Assembly: GCF_000384295.1 (NCBI RefSeq)
Contig: NZ_KB913037.1
Span: 4,970,868-5,034,867, forward strand
Source of the DNA: Amycolatopsis balhimycina FH 1894
Lineage (GTDB): Bacteria; Actinomycetota; Actinomycetes; Mycobacteriales; Pseudonocardiaceae
Length of the DNA: 64,000 nt
Direction: 5' to 3'
Shown here: one piece after another, positions 42,285-53,438 of the stretch
Position numbering within the stretch: the stretch's first letter is position 1
How the letters are laid out: every line of letters begins with the position of its first letter
Program-made: the position numbers and the translations under genes
The notes under the pieces: generated by a model
The model's database searches: none
What the model was told of the DNA's origin: nothing
What the model saw: the letters and a program-made list of their open reading frames with translations, nothing else

Positions 42285-43456
42285 CTACCTTGCAGCAGCT
42301 CGGTGATCTCCGGCCGGGGGTCGTGCCCGGCCATCGCCTCCGCGTACGCCTGCAGCGCCTCGCGCGCCTTGTCGTCCAGTTTGGCGGGGATCGCCGCCTG
42401 GAGGGTGACGAGCAGGTCACCTTGCGAACCGTCGCGCTTGGCGATGCCCTTGCCGCGCACGCGCAGCACCCGTCCGCTCGCCGTGCCCGGCGGCACCTTG
42501 AGCGAGACCTTGCCCTCGAGCGTCGGCACCGTGATCGTCGTACCGAGGGTCAGTTCGGTGAAGTCCACCGGCACGGTGATCGTCAGGTCGAGCCCCTTGC
42601 GGCCGAACAGCGCGTGGGGAGCCACGTGCACCCGGACGTACAGGTCGCCCGCCTGCGCCCCGCCCCGGCCCGGTTCACCCTGGCCGGCCAGCCGGATCCG
42701 CTGGTCGTCGTCGACGCCCGGCGGGATCCGGACGGTCAGCGTGCGGGTCCGCGTGCTGATGCCTTCGCCGCCGCACTCGGGGCACGGGTCGTCGATGATC
42801 GTCCCGCGGCCGCGGCAGTCACGGCACGGCTCCGAGAACGCGAACGCGCCCTGGCTGCGGCTGACCAGCCCCGAACCGGAACAGGTCGGGCAGGTCCGCG
42901 GCGACGTCCCCGGTCGCGCGCCGTTGCCGCTGCACGTCGCACAGGTCGCCGGGCTCGACAGCCGCAGCGGCAGGGTCGCGCCCTTGACCGCCTCGGTGAA
43001 GTCGATCCGGACGTCCGTCTCGACGTCGGCACCGCGCTGCGGCCGGTTCGCCGTCGCGCCCGCCGACGCCCGGCCGCGGCCGAAGATACCGCCCAGGATG
43101 TCGCCGAGCCCGCCGAAACCGCCCTGCTGACCGGCGCCGGCCTGGCCGAAGATGTCGCCGACGTCGAAGCTGCCGGTGCCCCCGCTTCCGCTTCCCGGGA
43201 AGTTGAACCCGCCCGCACCGCCGAAGAGCCGCCGCGCCTCGTCGTACTCCTTGCGCTTGCTCGCGTCGGAGAGCACGCCGTAGGCCTCGGAGACCGACTT
43301 GAACTTCTGCTCCGCCTGCGCGTTGCCGGCGTTCGCGTCCGGGTGGTTCTCCTTGGCCAGCTTCCGGTAGGCCTTCTTGATTTCGTCCGCGGTGGCGTCG
43401 GAGGAGACGCCCAGCTCACGGTAGAAGTCCTTACCGATCCATTCCCGTGCGCTCAT
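42281..43456 (-). CDS. dnaJ: Chaperone protein DnaJ
   Basis: 391 residues. J-domain ~10-75 with the HPD tripeptide ('ENHPDANAG') that stimulates DnaK; a Gly/Phe region ('FNFPGSGSGGTGSFDVGDIFG'-type); zinc-finger domain with four CxxCxGxG motifs (CATCSGNG, CPTCSGSG, CRDCRGRG, CPECGGEG); and C-terminal substrate-binding beta domains. Delivers unfolded clients to DnaK. Third gene of the dnaK operon; ATG 43456. Confidence 0.96.
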   Translation of the reverse strand: MSAREWIGKDFYRELGVSSDATADEIKKAYRKLAKENHPDANAGNAQAEQKFKSVSEAYGVLSDASKRKEYDEARRLFGGAGGFNFPGSGSGGTGSFDVGDIFGQAGAGQQGGFGGLGDILGGIFGRGRASAGATANRPQRGADVETDVRIDFTEAVKGATLPLRLSSPATCATCSGNGARPGTSPRTCPTCSGSGLVSRSQGAFAFSEPCRDCRGRGTIIDDPCPECGGEGISTRTRTLTVRIPPGVDDDQRIRLAGQGEPGRGGAQAGDLYVRVHVAPHALFGRKGLDLTITVPVDFTELTLGTTITVPTLEGKVSLKVPPGTASGRVLRVRGKGIAKRDGSQGDLLVTLQAAIPAKLDDKAREALQAYAEAMAGHDPRPEITELLQGR

Positions 43457-43492
43457 CGGGCGTCTCCTCCTCTCACTTGAACCGGATAGTGC

Positions 43493-44196
43493 TTACTGCT
43501 GCTCTTCATCGACTCCGCCGCCGAGTGGCCGCTCGCCACCGACGGACGGGTCCACCGGGGCCGCACCGGGCTCGTGATCGGTCACGCCGACCAGCGCCGC
43601 CCGCAGTACGCGGTCCCCGAAGCGGTAGCCGCGGCGCATGACCACGGTGACCGTCGGGCCCGCCACGTCCGGCGAGGTGTTGTGCTGCACGGCCTCGTGC
43701 ACGCTCGGGTCGAAGGGCTCGCCTTCGGCGCCGAACGACTCGAGACCCGCGCGCTGCAGGCCGCTGATCAGCTTGTCGCCGACCGCTTTGAACGCACCGG
43801 TGAGGTCACCGTGCTGCTCGGCCCGCTCGAGGTCGTCGAGCAGCGGCAGCAGGTCGTTCACCACGGTCGCCTTCGCGCCGATCACGACCGCCTCGCGGTC
43901 ACGCTCGACCCGCTTGCGGTAGTTGGCGTACTCCGCCTGCAGGCGCTGGAGGTCGGCGGTGCGCTCGGCCAGCTCCTTCTCCACGTCGGAGACGACAGCC
44001 ACCGAATCGTCCACAATGGACTCGCCGAGCGAGGGCCCCGCGTGTTCCACGGGCGCCTCGTCCGGTTCCGGCGCGGCGTGGGCCGGACCGGCCGGGCGGA
44101 CCTGCCCGGTCTGGGGGTCCACCCGGCGTCGATCCCGCACGACCACCGGCTCCTCGGGGCCTCGGCCCTGGTTCTCGGATTCGTCGTAGCTGTGGG

Positions 44197-44200
<4 letters not shown>
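43493..44200 (-). CDS. grpE: Nucleotide exchange factor GrpE
   Basis: 235 residues. An acidic/disordered N-terminal ~75 residues, a long dimerising coiled coil ('[31 protein letters not shown]') and the C-terminal beta domain ('[21 protein letters not shown]', '[21 protein letters not shown]') that opens the DnaK nucleotide pocket. GTG 44200 overlaps the dnaK stop (GTGA). Second gene of the operon; 36 bp separate it from dnaJ. Confidence 0.96.
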
Positions 44201-46074
<1,874 letters not shown>

Positions 46075-46139
46075 GGTGCTTTCCTCCTGTGTAAGCAGTT
46101 CGCCTGCTATTGGTTCGTGACCTGCACGTTCGCCCCCAC

Positions 46140-46160
46140 CTTGAGCGGGGCTCTGGCAAG
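46140..46160. promoter_or_regulatory. Second, weaker HAIR-like site at dnaK
   Basis: CTTGAGC (46140-46146), 7 nt, TGGCAAG (46154-46160). The left half fits the HAIR consensus except its last base; the right half is poor. It abuts the predicted -10 element on the transcribed side, so HspR could bind on both flanks of the promoter. Confidence 0.4.
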
Positions 46161-46188
46161 TTCTATCGGGCCTTCGCGCACTCGTCAA
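46160..46188 (-). promoter_or_regulatory. Housekeeping-type promoter of the dnaK operon
   Basis: On the minus strand, TTGACG (46188-46183), 17-bp spacer, TAGAAC (46165-46160). It lies between the strong HAIR site and the weaker one, about 85 bp upstream of the dnaK ATG. Confidence 0.65.
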
Positions 46189-46194
46189 GCCAGA

Positions 46195-46215
46195 CTTGAG
46201 TCGGCTGCGCTCAAC
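46195..46215. promoter_or_regulatory. HspR operator (HAIR) upstream of dnaK
   Basis: CTTGAGT (46195-46201), 7 nt, GCTCAAC (46209-46215). Both half-sites are identical to those of the HAIR element at clpB (34776-34796), which supports common control by HspR encoded at the end of this operon. Confidence 0.88.
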
Positions 46216-46316
46216 CTTCGTACCCACCCTAACGAGCCGGTTCGGGTTCTTGTTCCCGGGTCCGGCGGCCGTCTCCCCCGCAACCGGGCGTGACGCCGCT
46301 CACGATCTCGGCGGGT

Positions 46317-47757
46317 TCACCGGCAGACCAGGTCACGGCCCGGCGTGACGCCGTTCACCAGGTACTTCACCTCGGCCGCGCGGGCGCAGGCGGAGTTGAA
46401 CAGCCCGGTGTGGCCGTCGTCGGTGCGAGTGAGCAAGGACGCGTTGTCGATGCTCGCGGCCAGCCCACGAGCCCAGGACAGCGGTGTCGCCGGGTCATGC
46501 GCGCCTCCGACGACCAGGATCGGCGAGGCACCCCGCACAGGGTGGGGCTGTGGCGGGTTCTTCGCCGGGACCGGCCAGCCGGCGCACCCGCTGGTGAGGT
46601 CCCAGAACTCGGAGTACCGCCAGCTGTGCGGCGCCACCGCGCGGACCAGCCCGGCCAGCGCGCCCATGTCCACCGGCCCGGTGAACGGCGACGGAAAGTC
46701 GTGGCAGCCGATCGCCCGGTAGGCCCCGTAGATCGGGGACAGGAACTGGTTCCGCTCGGTCAGCCCCTTGGCGTCCGGGAACTCCCCGCCGGCCGCGGCC
46801 AGTGCCTTCCCCAGCGCCGGCCACTCCTCCCGGAGGTAGAGGTGGTTGTAGACGCCGGCCGAGACCTCGTCGGCCGTCGCCTTGCGGCCGAGGTCGCTCG
46901 ACCAGATCGCCCCTCGCGCCGCTCGGGCCACGACGTCGTCGTAGAAGCGGAGGACGTCTTGGCCGTGCAGGACGCACTCCGCCGAGCCACGGCACCAGTC
47001 CGCGAACCGGACCAGCGCGTCCTCGGTCGCGGCGGCCTCCTCGAGGATCGCCTGACGCAGCGGCCGCGCGTGGTCGACGGCTCCGTCGAGCACCATCGTG
47101 CGCACCCGGCCGGGGTGCTTCGACGCGTAGATCGCGCCCAGTTCGGTGCCGTAGGAGAGGCCCAGCCAGGAGATCTTCGGCTCGCCGAGCGCGGCGCGGA
47201 TCGTCTCGATGTCCTCGGCCGCGCTCTGCGTGTCCGCGTTCGCCAGCAACGGCCCGGTCCGGGCCAGGCAGTCCCGGCCCGCCGCCCGGTTGTGCGCCAC
47301 CAGCGCCTCGAACCCCGCGCGGGTCGACGGGAACCGGTCCAGCGCCGGGTCGAACAGCGTCGCCGCGTCGCAGGTGATGCGCGGGGTGCTGAACCCGTCG
47401 CCACGTGGGTCGAACCCCACGACGTCGAACCGCTGCCGCAGCGGCGCGAGGTCCGGCGAGGCCAGCCCGCCGAACTGCACGAACCCGACGCCGGAGCCGC
47501 CCGGTCCGCCCGGGTTCACCAGCAGCGAGCCGATCCGGCGGGCCGGATCGAGCGCGGGCAGCCGGGCCAGCGCGAGCTGGGCCGATCCGAGCTCCGGCCG
47601 TGCGCGGTCGATCGGCACGTCGACCGTCGCGCACTCCGCCGCCGGCTCCTGCTGTGGCACACGGGTGCCACGACAGCGCCGACGCTGCGGCAACGGCCGG
47701 TACCGCCGCCATGACCACGACCGCCGCGATGACCGCGGTGACCCGGCGCACGTCCAT
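46317..47757 (-). pseudogene. Secreted S33 (tripeptidyl aminopeptidase-like) alpha/beta hydrolase with a one-base frameshift
   Basis: The signal peptide (from ATG 47757: 'MDVRRVTAVIAAVVVMAAVP', Ala-rich cleavage) and 'SALSWHPC' are in one frame; from 'PQQEPAAECATVDVPIDRARPE' onward the S33 peptidase continues in another. Removing one base at about 47658 joins them cleanly, and the total length is one over a multiple of three. Body features: 'LLVNPGGPGGSGVGF', nucleophile 'GLSYGTELGAIYA', 'GAHDPATPLSWA' and 'DGHTG' for Asp and His. Such exopeptidases release tripeptides outside the cell. Either recently inactivated or a sequencing error. Confidence 0.82.
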
Positions 47758-47823
47758 GATCTGTTTCCTCCCCTGCACGCCGGCTTTCGGCGTGCTTCCT
47801 TCCTAACAGCGACCACCGACAAC

Positions 47824-48057
47824 TCAGGAGCGGCGGGCGGTCCAGGAAGAGCGGGAGAAATCGGGATTTCCTTGCTGCACAACGACTTCAGCGGGGGTGC
47901 CGACCCACGAAGTCACTCGATAGTGGTAATCCGCGGTGACCGGCACCCCCTGCGCCGGAGACACGGCCGCCTCGCCGCGGGTGAAACCCACGAAGCCGAG
48001 CATCGCCACCGCCCCCAGCAGCGCGGCGGCCAGCACCCGCCGTTCGATCCTGCCCAT
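47824..48057 (-). CDS. Small secreted or membrane-anchored protein, unknown function
   Basis: 77 residues with an N-terminal hydrophobic helix ('VLAAALLGAVAMLGFVGF') followed by ~50 polar residues ('VTADYHYRVTSWVGTPAEVVVQQGNPDFSRSSWTARRS'). ATG 48057. Ribosome site weak. Located 28 bp downstream of the DUF4097 gene on the same strand, so possibly its operon partner. No recognised domain. Confidence 0.6.
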   Translation of the reverse strand: MGRIERRVLAAALLGAVAMLGFVGFTRGEAAVSPAQGVPVTADYHYRVTSWVGTPAEVVVQQGNPDFSRSSWTARRS

Positions 48058-48085
48058 CGGAAAAGCCCCCGTAGTAAGAGAAAGG

Positions 48086-48856
48086 TCAGGCCGCGCGGAC
48101 CGTGACGCTGCCGCTGTCGGTCGTCAGGTCGAGTGTGTGCGGCGCGGAGCCGTCGGTCGGCACGGCGATGTCGCGGTGCCCGCTGTCGCTGCCGCCGATG
48201 ACGCGGTAAGGCCCGCCCGGCACCTCGACGTCGACGCTGCCGCTGTCGGCCTTCACCTTGACGTCGTTCGCCTGCGTCAGCGAGAAGTCGACGCTTCCGC
48301 TCGACGACGTCACGTCGACCGGGCCACGCACCTCGGTGCCCCTGATGCTGCCCGAGTCCGCGTTCAGCTGGACCTGGCCGACGTCCCGCAGGTCGATCCC
48401 GCCGCTGTCCAGCCGCAGCTTCACCAGGCCGGATACGTCTTCGACGCGGGCGTGGCCGGAGTCGGACCGGACGTCCACGCTCGCCACCCCGGCGACGTCC
48501 AGGCCGCCCGAGTCCATCCGGCCGGTCACCGGGACACCGGGCGGCACGACGACCTCGTAGTCGACCGAGCAGTTGTTCCCGCAGTCGGCGAGCACGAGCT
48601 GGTCGCCCTCGACGCGGAAGAACGACTCACCCGGCTTGCTGCGCCAGTGGTAGCTGATCTTTTGGTGCACCGTGGACGGTCCCGTCCCGGTGCGGATCTT
48701 CACCGATCCCGAGTCGCTCTCCAGTTTTACGCTGCGGATGGTCTGCGAAACGGTGTTGGTGTTGTCGAAGTCCGAGCCCCAGCCCCAGCCGAACGCGGTC
48801 GCCAGGCCGACGCCGATCAAGACGATGCCACCCAGAGCCAGAAGCGGGCGCGCCAT
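48086..48856 (-). CDS. DUF4097 family beta-helix (putative adhesin-like) protein
   Basis: 256 residues: one N-terminal membrane segment ('LLALGGIVLIGVGLATAFGWGW'), then repeating strands of the DUF4097/4098 type in which 'SDSGSVKI', 'MDSGGLDV', 'SDSGHARV', 'LDSGGIDL', 'ADSGSIRG', 'SSSGSVDF', 'ADSGSVDV' and 'TDSGSVTV' recur about every 20 residues, giving a right-handed beta-helix exposed outside. Families with this fold are often linked to envelope stress modules; its role here is unknown. ATG 48856. Confidence 0.85.
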   Translation of the reverse strand: MARPLLALGGIVLIGVGLATAFGWGWGSDFDNTNTVSQTIRSVKLESDSGSVKIRTGTGPSTVHQKISYHWRSKPGESFFRVEGDQLVLADCGNNCSVDYEVVVPPGVPVTGRMDSGGLDVAGVASVDVRSDSGHARVEDVSGLVKLRLDSGGIDLRDVGQVQLNADSGSIRGTEVRGPVDVTSSSGSVDFSLTQANDVKVKADSGSVDVEVPGGPYRVIGGSDSGHRDIAVPTDGSAPHTLDLTTDSGSVTVRAA

Positions 48857-49043
48857 GGTCGTTGGTCCCCTCAGTGTTGTTTCTCTGCGTCGTTCCCTCT
48901 GCGTGAGAAAACGTTATGGGGTGGTGCGGGAGTGGTACATGGGGGTAACCCCCCGAAAGACCCTGAGATCCGTCCCTGACACGCGGGGCCGGCTTCGGGG
49001 GCCTAACCTGGCGCAGACTCGGAGTTCTTGATCAGGAGGATCC

Positions 49044-49577
49044 ATGCCGCAAGCACCCGGCCCGTACGAATCCCTGCCCGACGTGCCGTCCTTCACCCTC
49101 CGCAGCAGCGACGTCGCCGACGGCGAAACCCTGGCCACGCCCCATTTGTCCGGCATCTTCGGCGCCGGCGGCGAGGACCGTTCGCCGCACCTGGCGTGGG
49201 CGGGCTTCCCGGCGGAGACGAAGAGCTTCGCGGTGACCTGCTACGACCCGGACGCGCCCACCGGCAGCGGGTTCTGGCACTGGGCCGTGTTCAACGTCCC
49301 GGCGACGGTGACGGAACTGGCCCCCGGCGCTGGCGACGGCTCCGGCCTCCCCGAAGGAGCGGTGACCCTGAAGGGCGACGGCGGGGTCAAGCGGTTCCTC
49401 GGCGCGGCACCCCCGCCCGGGCACGGCCCGCACCGTTATTACTTCGCGGTGCACGCGCTGGACGTCGACAAGCTGGACGTCCCGGAGGACGCGACCCCGG
49501 CGTTCCTCGGCTTCAATATGTTCGGTCACACCCTGGCTCGCGCGGTGATCACGCCGGTGTACGAGAACAAGGGCTGA
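49044..49577 (+). CDS. YbhB/YbcL family Raf-kinase-inhibitor-like (PEBP) protein
   Basis: 177 residues of the phosphatidylethanolamine-binding protein family: '[44 protein letters not shown]' contains the DPDxP and GxxHW anion-pocket motifs and '[13 protein letters not shown]' the second conserved His/Tyr region. Function in bacteria is not settled. GGAGGA sits 7 nt before ATG 49044. Confidence 0.92.
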   Translation: MPQAPGPYESLPDVPSFTLRSSDVADGETLATPHLSGIFGAGGEDRSPHLAWAGFPAETKSFAVTCYDPDAPTGSGFWHWAVFNVPATVTELAPGAGDGSGLPEGAVTLKGDGGVKRFLGAAPPPGHGPHRYYFAVHALDVDKLDVPEDATPAFLGFNMFGHTLARAVITPVYENKG

Positions 49578-49586
49578 GTTGTCGAG

Positions 49587-49628
49587 CGGGCCCGGCGCTG
49601 GTGCGGATCGGCAACGGCGCCGGGCCCG
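49587..49628. terminator. Convergent terminator after the PEBP gene
   Basis: CGGGCCCGGCGC (49587-49598) pairs perfectly with GCGCCGGGCCCG (49617-49628), loop 18 nt, 9 nt past the PEBP stop and before the end of the converging GNAT gene. Very stable 12-bp GC stem. Confidence 0.75.
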
Positions 49629-49720
49629 TTGAGTACGAGCGGACGGCAAGCGCGGTGCTCACCTGGCAGCCGATCTTGATGCCCGGATCGCTGCTCCTTT
49701 CCGACCTGGCGCGCTGGTCC

Positions 49721-50155
49721 TCAGCGCAGGGGCGCCGGGAACGTGCCTTCGCGCTCCAGGTAACGGCCCTGGGTGTGCTCGCCGAAGCCGAACTGCCGGT
49801 ACAGCCCGTGCGCGTCGGCGGTGTGCAGCATCCAGCGGAAACCGGCGCCGGGACCGTTGTCGACCATCTCCCGCACGAGTTCCTTGCCGAGCCCGCTCCC
49901 CCGCGCGGAGCCGACGACGAACACGTCGGCGAGGTACGCGGACGAGACGCCGTCGGAGAAGGCCCGCGCGAAGCCGGCCTGCTCGTCACCGCGGTAGGCG
50001 CCGACGACCCGCCACGACCCGTCGATCGCTGCCTCGACCTGCTCGCGCGTGCGCCAGCGACCCCAGTAGGCCTCGGTGGAGAGGAACTTCCACACCACGT
50101 CGAGGTCGAGCCGCGTCCGATCGTCGTCGAGTTCGTAGTCACCGAAGATCCGCAT
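49721..50155 (-). CDS. GNAT family N-acetyltransferase
   Basis: 144 residues with the GNAT core: 'RVVGAYRGDEQAGFARAFSDG' and the acetyl-CoA-binding 'LADVFVVGSARGSGLGKELVREMVD' (R/Q-x-x-G-x-G/A loop), plus 'GLYRQFGFGEH'. Acceptor unknown. ATG 50155, 21 bp downstream of the TetR stop on the same strand, so co-transcription is likely. Confidence 0.9.
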   Translation of the reverse strand: MRIFGDYELDDDRTRLDLDVVWKFLSTEAYWGRWRTREQVEAAIDGSWRVVGAYRGDEQAGFARAFSDGVSSAYLADVFVVGSARGSGLGKELVREMVDNGPGAGFRWMLHTADAHGLYRQFGFGEHTQGRYLEREGTFPAPLR

Positions 50156-50176
50156 GTCCCGACGCTAAACGGCGAG

Positions 50177-50740
50177 TCAACGCGGTTTCAGCAGGTAGTC
50201 GACCACGGGACGCAGTTCCTCCGCCGACGGCGGCCCGTCGTCGATCAGGCCCTGGATCAGCAGCCCGTCGATGCCCGCGAGGAACACGCGGAACGCCACT
50301 TCGTCGTCGTGCCGGACCATCGACGTCAGGACGTCGAGCCAGCGACGCGCGGCCGGGCGCAGCTCCGGCTTCCGCGCGGCCAGCAGGTACAGCTCGTACT
50401 CCGCCATCGTGCGCCCGCGTCGCGGCCCCAACGCCTCGGCGAGCAGGCCCGCGACCTCCTCGGCGCCGCGCGAACCGCGTGACCGGGCCCGGTCGATCAT
50501 CCAGTAGACCTCGGTCGCCATGTCGCGGGCGCACGAGATGAGCGTCGCGATCAGGAGGTCGTCCAGCGACGAGAAGTGGTAGGTCGTGGACGTCGTCGGG
50601 ACGCCGGCCTCGGCCGCGACGATCCGGTGCGTCACGCCCGCGACGCCGTCGCGCTCGATGATCCGCAGCGTGGCCTCGATGATTTCGGTGCGCCGCTTCT
50701 CTCCTCGCGCCTTCCGGCCGTCCACTTGCAGCTTCACCAT
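50177..50740 (-). CDS. TetR family transcriptional regulator
   Basis: 187 residues. N-terminal HTH ~ residues 15-60 ('RRTEIIEATLRIIERDGVAGVTHRIVAAEAGVPTTSTTYHFSSLDDLL') and a helical ligand domain ('LYLLAARKPELRPAARRWLD'). ATG 50740 has no evident ribosome site and may be leaderless. Divergent from the EtfD-like gene with the palindrome TTACTCATCAGTAA between; it probably senses an acyl-CoA or similar metabolite, by inference from that neighbour. Confidence 0.9.
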   Translation of the reverse strand: MVKLQVDGRKARGEKRRTEIIEATLRIIERDGVAGVTHRIVAAEAGVPTTSTTYHFSSLDDLLIATLISCARDMATEVYWMIDRARSRGSRGAEEVAGLLAEALGPRRGRTMAEYELYLLAARKPELRPAARRWLDVLTSMVRHDDEVAFRVFLAGIDGLLIQGLIDDGPPSAEELRPVVDYLLKPR

Positions 50741-50822
50741 AGGGTGAAAAGTACCTGAACGATCGTCCCGAAACAAAGAGCGACGTACACCACATCGGTG
50801 GGACTTAGGGCCACTCCACGGG

Positions 50823-50836
50823 TTACTCATCAGTAA
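50823..50836. promoter_or_regulatory. Candidate TetR operator between tetR and etfD
   Basis: TTACT (50823-50827), CATC, AGTAA (50832-50836): a 14-bp inverted repeat with perfect 5-bp arms, typical of TetR-family acyl-CoA regulators. It sits 82 bp before the tetR start and 70 bp before the etfD start, well placed to control both. Confidence 0.65.
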
Positions 50837-50905
50837 GGACGGTTAGTCTCCCGGCACCACCACTGCTTTGATCACTGCAGCATCCGGACGAAAGGCACCC
50901 GAACG

Positions 50906-53119
50906 ATGGGCGCTCTGCAACTGACGCTCGGCGGGATCTCCGTCGCGCTCGGCCTCGTCGCCTGGGGCATGTTCGCCGCGACGATCGCCCGTTTCGTGCG
51001 GGTGATCCGCCTCGGGCAGCCCGACTCGACACGCAACGGGCCGTTCACGGCGCGCATGAAGACGCTGATCAAGGAGTTCGCCGCGCACACGCGGATGAAC
51101 CGCAAGCGCAGCGTCGGGCCCGCGCACTGGCTCGTCATGTGGGGCTTCCTGCTCGGCTCGCTGGCCCTGTTCGAGGCCTACGGCGAGGTCTTCGTGCCGA
51201 GCTGGGGCTGGCCGATCCTCGACGACTTCCCGCCGTTCCAGCTGCTCATGGAGCTGCTCGGGGTCGGCACGATCGTCGGCATCCTGGTGCTGATGGCGAT
51301 CCGCCAGCGCAACCACCCGCGCCGCGCCGACCGCCAGTCGCGCTTCCAGGGCTCGAACTTCAAGTGGGCGTACTTCATCGAGGCCGTCGTCCTGATCGAG
51401 GGCATCGGCATCATCGGCGTCCGGGCCGCGAAGGCCGCGCTCGGTGCGCACGAGACGCCGACCTGGGCCGCCTTCGTCTCGAACCCGATCGGCGAGCTGC
51501 TGCCGGCCAGCCCGAACCTGGTCACGGTGTTCGCGTTCGTCAAGCTGATGAGCGCCACGGTCTGGCTGATCGTCGTCGCGCGCACGATGACCATGGGTAT
51601 CGCCTGGCACCGCTTCAGCGCGTTCTTCAACATCTACTTCAAGCGCGAGGCCGACGGCGGCGTCGCGCTGGGCGCGCTCAAGCCGATGATGAGCGGCGGC
51701 AAGGTCCTCGACCTCGAGGAAGCCGACCCCGACGAGGACACCTTCGGCGTCGGCAAGATCGAGGACTTCAGCTGGAAGGGCTGGCTGGACTTCTCGACGT
51801 GCACCGAGTGCGGCCGCTGCCAGGAGCAATGCCCCGCGTGGAACACCGGCAAGCCGCTGTCGCCGAAGCTGGTCATCACGCAGCTGCGCGACCACGCCTA
51901 CGCGAAGGCGCCGTACCTGCTGGCCGGCGGCAAGCGCGACATGGCGGGCGACGAGGTCGGCCTGTCCGGCGACAACATGTACGCGGGGATCGACGTCCTC
52001 GCCATCGCGGAGTCGCAGAAGGCGCTGATCGGCGATGACGGTGGCGTCATCGACCCTGACGTCCTCTGGTCCTGCACCAGCTGCGGCGCCTGCGTCGAAC
52101 AGTGCCCGGTCGACATCGAGCACGTCGACCACATCGTCGACATGCGCCGCTACCAGGTGATGATCGAGTCGTCGTTCCCCAGTGAGCTGAACGGCATGTT
52201 CAAGAACCTGGAGAACAAGGGCAACCCGTGGGGCCAGAACGCCAAGGACCGGCTGACCTGGACCGAGGACCTCGACTTCGAGGTGCCGGTGTTCGACGGC
52301 GACATGGGCGACGCCGAGTACCTGTTCTGGGTCGGCTGCGCCGGCGCGTTCGAAGACCGCGCGAAGAAGACGACGCGCGCGGTCGCCGAGCTGCTGCACA
52401 TGGCCGACGTGAAGTACAAGGTGCTGGGTTCGGAGGAGTCCTGCACCGGTGACCCCGCCCGCCGCGCGGGCAACGAGTTCCTGTTCCAGATGCTGGCGCA
52501 GCAGAACGTCGAGGTCCTGAACTCGGTCTTCGAGGGCCGTGAGCGCAAGGCGCGCAAGGTGGTCGTGACCTGCGCGCACTGCTTCAACACCCTCGCCAAC
52601 GAGTACCCGGAGCTGGGCGGCCAGTTCGACGTCGTGCACCACACGCAGCTGCTGAACCGCCTGGTGCGGGAGAAGCAGCTGGTACCGGTGGCGCCGGTCG
52701 CCGAGGACGTCACCTACCACGACCCGTGCTACCTCGGCCGCCACAACAAGGTCTACGAGGCACCGCGTGAGCTGGTCGGTGCGACCGGCGCGCGGCTGCG
52801 CGAGATGCCGCGGCACGGCGACAAGTCGATGTGCTGCGGCGCGGGCGGCGCGCGGATGTGGATGGAAGAGAAGATCGGCAAGCGGATCAACGTCGAGCGC
52901 GTCGACGAGGCGCTCGGCACCGCGCCGTCGAAGATCGCCACCGGCTGCCCGTTCTGCAAGGTGATGCTCAACGACGGCCTCACCGCGCGTCAGGCCGACG
53001 GCACCGCGAGCGAGAAGGTCGAGATCGTCGACGTCGCGCAGATGCTGCTGGAGGCGGTCAAGCGCAAGCCGGAACCGAAGCCGATCGCGCTCGGAGCGCC
53101 GTCACTCGTGGAGGAGTGA
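50906..53119 (+). CDS. etfD: Membrane-bound Fe-S oxidoreductase, EtfD-like (heterodisulfide-reductase related)
   Basis: 737 residues. The N-terminal ~280 contain about five membrane segments. Two [4Fe-4S] motifs follow: 'CTECGRCQEQCP' (~298) and 'CTSCGACVEQCP' (~390), then two cysteine-rich CCG domains ('VGCAGAFEDRAKKTTRAVAELL' and 'MCCGAGGARMWMEE'). The layout matches mycobacterial EtfD (Rv0338c), which passes electrons from the acyl-CoA dehydrogenase flavoprotein EtfBA to menaquinone during fatty-acid beta-oxidation. ATG 50906; preceded by a candidate TetR operator, followed by a strong terminator. Confidence 0.9.
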   Translation: MGALQLTLGGISVALGLVAWGMFAATIARFVRVIRLGQPDSTRNGPFTARMKTLIKEFAAHTRMNRKRSVGPAHWLVMWGFLLGSLALFEAYGEVFVPSWGWPILDDFPPFQLLMELLGVGTIVGILVLMAIRQRNHPRRADRQSRFQGSNFKWAYFIEAVVLIEGIGIIGVRAAKAALGAHETPTWAAFVSNPIGELLPASPNLVTVFAFVKLMSATVWLIVVARTMTMGIAWHRFSAFFNIYFKREADGGVALGALKPMMSGGKVLDLEEADPDEDTFGVGKIEDFSWKGWLDFSTCTECGRCQEQCPAWNTGKPLSPKLVITQLRDHAYAKAPYLLAGGKRDMAGDEVGLSGDNMYAGIDVLAIAESQKALIGDDGGVIDPDVLWSCTSCGACVEQCPVDIEHVDHIVDMRRYQVMIESSFPSELNGMFKNLENKGNPWGQNAKDRLTWTEDLDFEVPVFDGDMGDAEYLFWVGCAGAFEDRAKKTTRAVAELLHMADVKYKVLGSEESCTGDPARRAGNEFLFQMLAQQNVEVLNSVFEGRERKARKVVVTCAHCFNTLANEYPELGGQFDVVHHTQLLNRLVREKQLVPVAPVAEDVTYHDPCYLGRHNKVYEAPRELVGATGARLREMPRHGDKSMCCGAGGARMWMEEKIGKRINVERVDEALGTAPSKIATGCPFCKVMLNDGLTARQADGTASEKVEIVDVAQMLLEAVKRKPEPKPIALGAPSLVEE

Positions 53120-53137
53120 CACATTTCTCGAAAACGC

Positions 53138-53174
53138 ACGGCCCCGGTCAGGACTCCTGGCCGGGGCCGTTTTC
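53138..53174 (+). terminator. Rho-independent terminator of etfD
   Basis: ACGGCCCCGG (53138-53147) pairs with CCGGGGCCGT (53161-53170) and is followed by TTT, with AAAA on the opposite flank. It begins 18 nt after the etfD stop codon. Confidence 0.9.
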
Positions 53175-53438
53175 ATGACACGACTCGCCTATTCGTAGCC
53201 GATTAACTACCGGTTGTCACCAAAGCAGTTCTCGATGTTCGAACCGCCCACTAGCTGGGACTTCGTCGAGGTAATCGTTTTCACGAAACATGTTCACAAT
53301 AATCACCGAAATGGCCCATCAAGCCAAAGACAAACGATCGTCGCAACCCTGGACAACCGGCGTATCCTGGCCTTTCCTCGCCGCCGCCGTTGCCAGCGAG
53401 GGCACCATTGACGATCACAGAAACAGGGGGCGGCACGA
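53175..53438 (+). other. AT-rich intergenic region upstream of the DUF742 gene
   Basis: 264 bp without a gene. It is distinctly less GC-rich than the rest of the window, and includes GTTT-TCACG-AAAC (53277-53289) and several TTG...CAA stretches. It most likely carries the promoter and control sites of the DUF742 gene. Nothing can be named. Confidence 0.4.

Noticed and set aside
47758..47882. Upstream extension of the S33 peptidase body frame to a start near 47882
   Set aside because: No homology or ribosome site; the signal peptide is in the other frame, so a frameshift explains the data better.
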